DNA from: Sparassis latifolia
Lineage: Eukaryota > Basidiomycota > Agaricomycetes > Polyporales > Sparassidaceae
DNA length: 64,000 bases
Direction of reading: 5' to 3'
Assembly (NCBI GenBank): GCA_018466975.1
Contig: CM031553.1
Span: 248,001 to 312,000 of the forward strand
Shown here: positions 1 through 10,000 of the stretch, piece after piece
Layout: each line of letters starts with the position of its first letter
Numbering within the stretch: the stretch's first letter is position 1
Made by a program: the position numbers and the translations under genes
The notes under the pieces: model-generated
The model's database searches: none
Told to the model about the DNA's origin: nothing
Seen by the model: only the letters and a program-made list of their open reading frames with translations

Positions 1-77
1 TTTGATAGCTTCTATGGTTGGGCCTCAGATCGGGTATCAGATTAGCGCGCAATTGTCGCCCATTTCATTTTCTTCCT

Positions 78-545
78 AAGTGCTCAGTAGCTGAGCTACG
101 GGGTGGAGTGTGCACGGCTCACTAAGATATCACATTCGCCATGCAATGTGGACTACTAGTCTTGCAGGTTGGGGAGAGGTGGATTCTGGCGGCGGCTCAA
201 GCTCGGAGCGGGCTGCAATAGGCACCTCACAGGACTGCGAGGGCCCGAGAAGTCAGTGGGCGACTGGCAGCAGAGGGGCGAAATGCGAGGGGAGCCTGAG
301 CGGAGAGATTCGTGGAATCCAACTCGAGCGTGAAGTGGCGGAAAGTCATTGAGAACATGGCTAACCACCACTAGGACGTTTGAATCAACAAGAGGAGGTG
401 GGTGGGATGAAAAGGAGTGAGAGGCTGTAGGTGCAGGAGGAACAGACTGGCGCTTACGGCGCCTATTCCTCCGCCGTCAGCCTCTCGCTTAGTAAGCACT
501 AGTTTGACTTAGCGCTCGCGAGCTCGCTGCTAAGCCAAACTCCAC
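78..545. mobile_element. About 460-bp insertion present only in the left arm, with a 41-bp near-palindrome
   Basis: The right arm reads straight across this point (59341-59350), so the segment is an insertion in the left arm or a loss in the right. Its ends are loosely inverted (CTAAGTG near the start, CACTTAG near the end). A strong near-palindrome lies at 501-541 with arms around GTTTG and CTTAGC. No reading frame looks like a protein. I could not define a clean target-site duplication, so the superfamily is not assigned. Confidence 0.5.
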
Positions 546-592
546 TTAGCCTCATGATACTGTCCTCGACTTACGCCACCTCTACCAAGTAC

Positions 593-1200
593 TAGTCTCC
601 CAAAGGCAGACTACAAAATCAGTCCTATGAGAGGTGGGAGGGACGGACTGATATAGGTCTGCTTTCAAACACGCCCCTTTAGCCGTCGCTCGCCATTTCA
701 CTCGTGAACGACGATGCCGAAGCAATGCCGAGATTCCGGCCGTGTTGCCGGCCGCGGGTTCCTGCCCGAGACAGTGGCTTTTGGGTTGTTGCGTCGCGTT
801 AACGCATTCTCGACGCCCTCGTTCATGTACGCCATCGTGAAATATGCACCCGTATCACAGTCCTGTCGGTAATGAGCCCTCTACACTAGGCTATGCGTCC
901 ACACGGGCACTCCTCCGGTCCCATACTGCGAGCGAACAGTTGCAGTCCGCCTAACACTGGCATCCATCACCTCAGACACCCCAAACTTGGAGTAAACCAT
1001 GTAGAGATCCATGAATAATGGTAGAGTGATCAATTAGAATGAAATTATATGACAAGGACTGACAAGGAGGATGCCGCCTCTCGCTGAAGGCAACGCGTCG
1101 CGCTCTACAAGATCGACGCGACGCGTTTCGGAGATCAACCTGCTTATGTAACTCTGAAATGGCGAGCGACGGTGTTTACCCCTCAAATGAAAGCAGACTA
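593..1200. mobile_element. 608-bp non-autonomous DNA transposon, Mutator-like (9-bp TSD)
   Basis: The element is flanked by a perfect 9-bp direct repeat, ACCAAGTAC, at 584-592 and 1201-1209. The right arm has a single uninterrupted copy of that site at about 59295-59305. The inner ends are inverted: the stretch near 657-700 and the reverse complement of about 1150-1200 share the same GTCGCTCGCCATTTC core, and the extreme ends begin TAGTCT. Target duplications of 9 bp with terminal inverted repeats are typical of Mutator-like elements. No transposase is present, so it would depend on an autonomous relative elsewhere. Confidence 0.72.
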
Positions 1201-1541
1201 ACCAAGTACTGCCTATAGCTGATTGTGCGATATTCAAGCCGTGTCTCCATGCCCGACTTGCTCTGCTGAGCGTTCTCACTGTCTCTATACCGCTGTTTGT
1301 TCCCGTCACTCCAACCGAGGCGCGCCATGCATGGCTTGACGCCGACTAAGCGCTAAAGGCCGTCCAGGTCACTTTCTTAGCAGAAGAAATCATCTTGGAT
1401 AGCCAGGTATCATCCTGTGTAGATGCGGGTCCCACGTTCTCAGTGAGTCGGCGGGGGCATCGCAGAGGGAAGTGTAATGGTGAACGTTCGCAAAATTGAG
1501 AAGAAAGACTGAGAAAGAGGCAGTCCACAGTGCGCAAGCGT

Positions 1542-1983
1542 TGGGCTCGTTAACCAGCCTCTAGTATATAGGAAGAAAGAGTCGTTCCTCTATATAGAGG
1601 CTGGATCCTCGTATGAGGGGGCTTCTGAGAGGTCCCCCGTGGGAACGGCGGAGTTTGACCATGCCGACGGCGCGGCCAAAATGCGTACAAAACTTGAGAT
1701 GTGAAGGAGGCAATGTGACATACGACGCATACAAAAATTTTAGCATAGCTTCCAGGAAATGAGTGGCAATTTTTTCAGCACTTTTCGCCCGCTGAACTAT
1801 TGTGCAATGCATTTATTTTCCTACTGCACAGAGGGAGCTCGGCGTTCACCCGAGCAGAAGCTCGCGTCATGATCATGTGCAAATCATGTGAGGGCAAGCT
1901 GCCGTTGCGCCGACGTCAATATTCAAACTCAACGTTTCCCATGGGGGACCTCTCAGAGGCCTCTCATACGAGGTTCGAGACTA
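1542..1983. mobile_element. 442-bp MITE with 9-bp TSD, left arm only
   Basis: A 9-bp direct repeat, CGCAAGCGT, lies at 1533-1541 and 1984-1992. The sequence between is absent from the right arm, which carries one mutated copy of the site. Long imperfect inverted ends are visible: CCTCGTATGAG and the GAGAGGTCCCCC segment near 1600-1640 recur inverted at about 1940-1975. The 5' end appears to hold a smaller nested hairpin around the TATATAG motifs near 1565-1600. The outer end starts TAGTCTC, like the element at 593-1200, so the two may belong to one family. Confidence 0.65.
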
Positions 1984-1992
1984 CGCAAGCGT

Positions 1993-3186
1993 CAGCCATG
2001 CCTTATTGCTGAGTGTATAGCCTTCTGATTCCTCGTTGTACCCGCCATCTGTTGGCCATCTGTGTTGCCATCTATGGTCTCCTTTGCACGACAGTATCAC
2101 GACGGAACTGAAACTGTGCGACAAGTCCCTGTCTGCACTGTCCGCTGGGCTTCCTGTCGGGGACATAGAATGTATGTGCCTAGAGCGCTGCATTCTGTGA
2201 TTCTCCGACTTCTGTGGGTCTATGTTCCCCTTTTCTCATGGTTGTGTCCCTCTAGCAGACCGGTCCTCACTTGCACCGACACTTCATGTTGCAAATGAAG
2301 AGTCCCCGCCCCCTTCCGTACTGCTCCATTTTCTGGATCCTTGGTACTCCTACTCCTCACGGCGCCTTGCATCTGCCTCAATGATTACTCTGTCTGCAGG
2401 TTTCGATAGCAGTTTTCACTCCGCCGTGGCTTATTAGGACCTGGAAATGTTGCAAGCGACAACCAGGGGACTATAACCATGAACTATAACTTCTTACCCA
2501 CTGCTTAGACGTCGGGAATTGCTCCGCCTCGTTGAATCCAATGGATATATGCTGTAGCTATTGGGGAGATATGTCGCTTGACTCTTGCATTCCGACCGTT
2601 GCATCGGAACCTGACGTCGTACCCCAGGTGCGGCGAGGTGAGTCTGCGTTCTTTGATGCCACGATTTGGAAACCCCTGAGAATCTCTGAAAGACGTTTCT
2701 AGAGTTATTACTGAGGGTTCGCATGGACGACGGATGCCGGAACACCCATCGCCACCTCACTTGCTCGTGTTACCGCGGCCGCGTTACTCGCCATCTCTAG
2801 CGTAGAGTTTACCGCCGTGCGACGCGGTTGCGGCAGTGTAGACGGATACCTAAGGTGCGCGTACTTCGGGCCTGTCCCATGTCACTCATTTTACTTAGTT
2901 ACTGAGGCCTGAGGCAGAATGTTCCCATTATGCACTTCCGTACAGGTCCGCGAGTTAATTTTAGGCTACCCACGAGAAGACTGCTGTCTCGGCGCCGTAT
3001 GAAATCTCGAAATTGTGGACTGCGGTGACGACAATATATATCACATCCGATGTCAATGATATTCATAATCATCCACAGTCCATGCTATTACAAACTACAC
3101 CCTGGAAGTAATTCCGACAGGACAGCAAATGAACTAGAAGATGGAAGACAATAGAGGACGGTCAAGGCAATACACGAACCGACCTT
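1993..3186. other. Left-arm sequence without a recognisable gene
   Basis: This segment is homologous to about 57721-58790 of the right arm. Short frames exist on both strands, but none is conserved as protein between arms or resembles a known family. Conservation between arms is no better in any frame than in neighbouring DNA. Confidence 0.6.
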
Positions 3187-3985
3187 CCATCAAGCCAAGC
3201 GCCGTCTCTTAGGCTTGGACATCGGAGACGCTTCACGCGGAGACACTTCATGAACGGTGATGTCTCGTGTCTTCGTTGCCTTGCCAGGTGACCACCCTTC
3301 GGTAGTTTCGTGACGGGAGCCATTACCCACCAAAGGCCAAGAAATTCTTCGCAGCTTGAAGATCCTTCGAACGTCGCTCGTCCTCGTTGACAGTAGCCGA
3401 ATAAACACGCTGACGTGTATGCCCGCCTTCCACTTCAACACATCGATGTGCTTCCTCAGCACCAGAAACCGGTTTTGGATGGCTTCGAATCTGCGAAATC
3501 GGTACGCGGCTGCAAGATCTTCCACCATTCCCGCAGGAGCCCTTTCAAAGGCACGAAGTAGGGGGGAAACTGAGAGACGATGTACTTTCATAGTCGCCTA
3601 CACTCTTGAGAATAGTTTCTCCTCGTTCTGCGCCAGGACTTGATGATTATCGCCATCGACGACACAGTGGAGGACGTTGTTGAGCTTCCGGGACCTGCGT
3701 GTCGTCCTTCAGCTCGTATCTACGCGTTCCGCCTGGGCCCTTACGTGTGAGACAGATATAAGTAACAACCCACAAAAACGCCTCCATGCCATGCACACGA
3801 CGTGCGGGCACCAGATATCTCATTGATTCGAATGTTGTAGGATTTCGTGAACGGGAGAGTGGCCTGAACAGGACCGAAAACACGAATCTTGACCAAACCG
3901 GTACTCACTCTTCGAGGACCTAGCTGAGGGTCATGGTCGGGAAAGTCTATGACGGGCTTGCGCTGACCAGTCACGATGCGAGGGT
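3187..3985 (-). pseudogene. FunK1-type fungal protein kinase, C-terminal relic (left copy)
   Basis: Read on the minus strand, the peptides match the C-terminal third of FunK1 kinases of basidiomycetes in the expected order. A PVIDFPDHDPQLGPRR segment lies at about 3916-3974. A helix with HGMEAFLWVVTYICLTRKG then GPGGTRR lies at about 3690-3800. PPYFVPLKGLLREWWKIL lies at about 3528-3590, then YRFRRFEAI with its following helix at about 3450-3530. The last two segments are in different frames, so the gene is frameshifted between WWKIL and YRFRR. No catalytic loop (HRDxSxxN type) or ATP-binding lobe was found upstream. The right arm holds the mirror copy with the same break. This is a dead fragment. 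The family assignment rests on recalled family motifs, not a search. Confidence 0.72.
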
Positions 3986-6900
3986 AGGTCAGATGTGAAG
4001 TGCGTAGAAGAGGAGGAATCTGTGCCCACGTCCGGATATGAATCGAGATCTAAAAATGTAGTTTGAGTATCGTCATATAGCGAGGATCCGCTCGAGTCAT
4101 GCATTTAAATATTGAACCTTCGTTGCCTCAATTTCAGGAGGATATCCGTATCTGACAACCGATTCGCCAAATTGGGATCATTAGACTCGTGCCCACTCAC
4201 AGTGGGCACACTGGACGCGTCACAACCCAAGTCCCTGCAGCATCCAAACGTTCGACGTTATGCCAGACTCTCTACAATCTTCGGAACCTTAGCAGAGGTG
4301 TCCACCCGGGAAACGCGTAATCGGTCTGCAAATATGGACTCCGAAACTCGAACGGCGGGAGAGCGAAACTCCAGCTCCACGGATCGACGTCAAGTACTAT
4401 GTATATGAACTGCGTTTGGTCAGAAAGGGCATAGCTTGGCTTAAAAGTGCGTATAGCTTGAGTCTACCATTTAGAAAGCTGTTAATCTCAACTTATAATC
4501 AGTACTTCCTTACTTCCTTCCATCCGAATCCGCTGGTGTATTGCTTTTCGCGTGGCTTGTTGCCGGCATCGTTGACGCTTTTCCTCCATCCCACTGCTAG
4601 ACAGCACACTTGCGAGTATGGCCAATATACCGGAACGTGCGGTTTCCTTCTCGGCGGTGTCGCATCAACACCGCGCACTGTTTACGCCGTGCTCGAAACA
4701 ACTCCGTCTTTCCCCATTGAAAAGCGCACTTGCTGCGAAGGCTTTTCAATGCCTTCGCGATTGTGGTTGCAGTCACGAAGTGTTTGCTATAGATCAGACA
4801 TTCTTCGTTCTTGCCCCCATTCTCTCCTGCAGCCTGACTCTCCAGCAAGCGCATCGGGCCAGGCCTTGGAATGACGCGTTCTCCGGGCTGCACAATGCTA
4901 CTCAGACTTTCTTTCCCGAACAGCCTTAACTCTGGAAGCGTCGAGGGCGGCCCTCCGTACTTCGTTGGTCCTCAATAGGTATGACCGCGCTAAGGGCACA
5001 ACTCGCGACTCATGATGATTGATCTAGGGTCGCCTCGAGGAGATCAGTGGGCCTCCACGTGCGGTGCGTTAATTCATCACGCCCAGTCGACTGGACGCCG
5101 AGGATATCGTCGTTTCCGCGATCGATAAGAGAATAGACGAGGCGCGCTTTGCGGAGTACTAGTGCGATCACTGCTCGACAGGAGACTCCACCGCACCTCG
5201 TGTGTAGAAGCGCCAACCGAACCGAGAGTGTGCTCTCCAGTCTTATTGGCCTTAAGATCACGATCGTGCTCTCCGCACTGGTAGAGGCCCACTGCTGCTG
5301 CTGTGGAAGGACGGGCCACTCGAGTGCTCGAGCGTTGAACTGGATAGGGAACGAGACCTTGAAGTGAAAATTATGTGCGCTCCGGACTACCAATCTTTTC
5401 GCCTGCATGAACGGGAAGGGATAGGCCTGGCCCTCTGCCGCTGCTCTCACACTCCGCTATCCCTTGCGGGCCTATGCCAACTATCACGCGCTGTGATGCA
5501 CCGTCTCGGTATGCTGCCCAACCTCCTGCCTCGTCGCACCATGCGCATAACACGAGGTAGAGTGGGAGGGGGCTCTTCAAATCATCCCGCGCCGTAATAT
5601 TGAAATCTTTCGCAGCGTTCTCCGGTCTGGTGCAAGTGGGTGGAGCAAACAAGGCACACTATTGATCTCCAGAGTGTGCAATTGGTATCACCGGACGCAA
5701 ATGTTAAGCGTGAAAGACTCCCAAACTTACTGTGCCGTTTGCATCTATACTCAGAGACTGCTACAGCCTATAGCCTCCGCAGACAACCACCGTGGCCTGT
5801 TCATGCCCTTCCGGCTCTGAGACCAATCTCCGGCCATCGTATTCGAGGGTGACTTCGTCTATCGCCCTCACGGCTGCTCCGCTGTTTTGGAGACACTGTG
5901 CCTTTCTTAATTCGCTCGTTATCGCACGTAGTGCTCTCGTAACGAGCGTTCCTGCCACTTAGATGACCCGCTCTCCTTGCATCCGATAGAGCCGAGCCCA
6001 ACTCGTTACAAAGCCCGTATGCACCGAATCTTGTCTCTTCCTCGAGGCAAACGTGGGTCGCATATCTGGCCCAGGGAGGTGCTTACACGCTGATCGTCAC
6101 GATTGGAATAGTATGATGTTCGCTTTCTGCCCTGTCACTGTCATTCGTTACTGACTGCTCTTTGCAGGCTCCTCATCACCCAAAATTCCGTACTGAGCCG
6201 TCACGTTATATGGAGGTGACATAGACAATCCCTCCTACGGAATAAGACTGTGTATTGCAAGGTATCATGGGTTATTGCAATTTCATCGTGTTCTTGCATT
6301 CATGGTCCAGCCCCCATCGTCATCTATGGGCGCGTGTGAGTCCTTGCGACACGCGGCGCATGGGGCTATCACTGCACTTGTCACACCGGCGCCTCACGAT
6401 CCACATCAGCCATTCATCGGGATCCTATTAGCGACTGCACGCTTCGTGTAATCAAAACCCGTTGTCATGTGGTTGCACGCAAGCCTAGCTTCCGGAACGC
6501 GAAGTCGACGAGAGACACCATCCTGCAGGGATGGGTGATGATTTGACCGACATTTCTCATTTCTATAGGTATCTAATACCTCGCTCAAACTTGTGAATGC
6601 AAAACGATAGGCCCTCTAGGGTCCACGTATTAGTAGAACATGTGGATCAGATGGCGGTCTTCGCAATTTCGAAGTCAGGATATCACTGCGGGCGACTCCA
6701 TTGACCCGTAGCGTGAAACGGCTGATCAAAGACGATTACACCACGCATGCGGTACGTCTGTTCCGAAATTTCCTACTTTGAACGGCGGTGACGTTAGTGT
6801 CATTTCGGTGGCTAAGGTGGCTATGTCGACATCGATGACTGCAGATACCTGACCGGGCAACACGTTCATCGTGGGCTATCCGAAGACATGCTTCGGCTTT

Positions 6901-7034
6901 CCCGGCAGCCTCACTGGAATTCGCAAATCGGACATGAGGACGCCATGCGTGGGGAATATGAGTTGTGGGCCTTCATGAAACCTTAGGGGTTCATCTGTAT
7001 CGTCGACCTCGAATTCTAACTCGAACACGCCGCC
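3986..7034. other. Left-arm sequence between FunK1 relic and DUF2235-ARM gene
   Basis: This region is homologous to about 53113-56040 in the right arm. Several short frames on both strands are shared by the two arms, for example around 5149-5367 and 5801-6001, but none has domain-level similarity I recognise. It might contain the eroded N-terminal half of the FunK1 gene, which would be expected here on the minus strand, but I could not see kinase motifs. Relative to the right arm, about 110 bp is missing near 5685, and the right-arm version of that stretch is flanked by ACCAA repeats. Confidence 0.5.
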
Positions 7035-10000
7035 ATGTCTTCCAACGCTGAAGCCGAACCAAGTGAATTTATACTGCTGATATTCTTGTGTTGCATACTG
7101 ATAATTGTTGGTCAGCCTGGCCTAGTACTCCAGGATCCCAAGGTCAAGGGAATGACGAGCCTGATAATCCAGGAAGACCTGCGGCTTCCGGTGCAGATGA
7201 AGCTCAACCGTCAAGCAAGCGCGTTGATAAAGACAAGGAGCATTGCTGCAAGATCTGCAAGGCAGAGAAGAATGGGCGAAAGCTGATCGTAGCGCTTGAC
7301 GGGTTATTGAACCAATTTGGGCGCAAGGTAGGACGTGTAGCGATAATTCTTCACTGCGGTCCTTTGACTGTTAGCGCAGAACTCCAACGTTGTCGAAATA
7401 TATGCCCGTATCGAGAAGGATGGCCAACAGCTTTCTTACTACAATAGCGGCATCGGCACGTATGCTAACACCACTCGCAGTACCATTTGGAAAAGGACGA
7501 AGTTGAAGCTGAGCAGTTTGTTTGATATGGCGTTCGCTCGGTATGCGTGCTATGTTGTGTTCTGTAACTTGCCGATCTAAGCCAACACACAGGAACTTCG
7601 AAAAGATTGTCCTCGGTGCATATCGTTGGCTGTCGGATACCTACCAACCAGGGGATCAGATCTTTCTGTTTGGTACGTTTGCAGCACATGCAGTTCCACT
7701 ATCACGTTATACAGATTTTTGGTTTTAGGGTTTTCGCGCGGTGCATATCAGGTCCGAGTTCTAGCGGGAATGATTGAGCAAGTATGCATTACTTTGCATA
7801 TGTGATCCACGAACACATGAATGATTCTCTGCAAATAGGTTGGATTAATATACTCGGGGAACGAGGAGCAGATTCCGTTGTATGTCCCCTTCCTCGTCTA
7901 CCTATGCAACACTGACATTTTTCTCCCAGTGCATATCAGTTATACGAACAGGCGTACGTGCTTATATTCGATCGTCATAGACCCTTGATGTCGACTTCCC
8001 TTTCCGTGTCACTTCTTGCGTCACACAGGGATGACAATATGGCAAATCACTTCAAGGAGACCTTCTCTCATCGTGAAGTCAAAGTACACTTCTTGGGTGT
8101 CTGGTAAATTTTTGGTTCTATCTATCCAACGGCGCTATCCAACGTTATTTGGTCCAGGGACACTGTCTCTTCGGTGGGCGTGTTCGGGCGCAAGAAGGAC
8201 CTTCCCCGTACGCGGAGTTGCGACCACGTCTGTCATGTTCGTTACGCTCTTGCTCTCGATGAGCGCCGGGTCAAGTTCAATCCGGAATTTTTTGAGCCCA
8301 GTACGACGGATGCTACACGGAGTCATCTCTCACCGAGAGTCGGGGTGGAGCGAAATCTGCGAACTGATCTGAGAATCAATGAACAGCGCGACCACGTCTG
8401 TCATGTTTGCGATGCTCTTGCTCTCAATGGGGGCCGGGTCAAGTTCAATCCGGAAGTTTCTCAGGCCAGTACGACGGATACTACACGGAGTCATCTTTCA
8501 TCGAGAGTCAGGGAGGAGCGACACATTGATCTGAGAAACAATGAAGAGCGAGATGGCGCGTACACCCATTTGAAAGAAGTCTGGTTTGCAGGCTGTCACT
8601 CAGACGTGTCAGTGTATTCAATTTGATGCATGCCTCTGTACTCATGGCTTCTTAGCGGAGGCGGGAACAGACCCAAAGATAAGCTACTGATGGAGGATAT
8701 ACCGGCTCTCTGGATGGCGAACGAAGCACATATAGCTGGACTCAAGTTCAAGCCTACAAAAGTAGAATGGAATATGGAGCGACTCAAATACGAGACCCCA
8801 ACCGAGTCTCTCACCTCACTGTGGTGGATTCTAGAATTCCTCCCATTTCTCCATCACCCAGAAGGCTTACAACGTCGAGAACAATCAGACCGCCTGCCAT
8901 GGTGGAGGTGCGCTCGACTCATCCATTGGTTACACAGCATCGCCCCACATGGTGGTGATCATCGGTATATCAGACCAGACCAAAAGGTCCATGCATCTGT
9001 CGCTCTTAAGGTTGGGTATACCCCTCGTGCTCAATTTAAGTCCTCTTCGGACACCGCCCACTCTTGGCATAGCATACTCGGCAAACAACACATTAACCAA
9101 TTGGTCAAGATAGCTGGGTTGAGGTCTACGATAGAGTTTGACTTATATGACACTTCTTCTACGGTTTTCCTGGTACAAGCTCTGAGAGACTTTACCAATC
9201 CCACAGAAGTGCAGTCTACCCTAGATCGTTTGTTAGCTCTAGCAGAATGTGGTATGATGTTAACTGTTCTTCAGCATATGCTTCTTCTCATGCTTATCCC
9301 AGACGCAGGGATCAATGCCATTGTCCACGTGATTGTCCAAGCGGATATAGAGTCCAGCGACTTCAACGCACTCAAAGGCTTTATCATAGAGTCCAGCGAC
9401 TTCAACTCACGCAAAGGCTTTATCATAGAGTTCAGCGCACTCAAAGACCTCATCACAGGACACCTGACCGATGAAATCAGAACAAGGGCCATAGAGTTGG
9501 TTATTAGGATTCTGTCGTCACAGGACCCTTCCAACGCAGACATATTGTGGAAAGCAGACTTCAAGAGCATACTCATGCCGCTCGCTTTGGCAGAAGGTGA
9601 TGAGTCACTGCAAATCAAGCTAGCGATCCTGCTTCTCTATGTCCCACCTGTTCTGCCTTCCGGCTTTTATGCAAGTCGTCAATATGATTCGTCGATTGCA
9701 AAATTTGCAATGCATTGCTTGTCTACGGATGCTGCTGATGTTGCTATCGCTGTACTCTTTACTCTTTATGAAGCTAATCCTGAACTCGCGGAACAGGAGG
9801 CTTTGCAGTCTGTAAGAGGTGAGACTCTTCCTTCTTGCATTGTTGTTTGATTGGTTCAGTTTGACATAGATGCCCCAATTGAACGTACCACCAAAGTTTT
9901 TAGTTCAGTTGTTGCCTCGACGTTGCGAAACCACTGCATACCTGCCTATATACGAATCTCGGTGCTTCAGCAGGCCAGGCTGACGAGTAGGGTAACGCTC

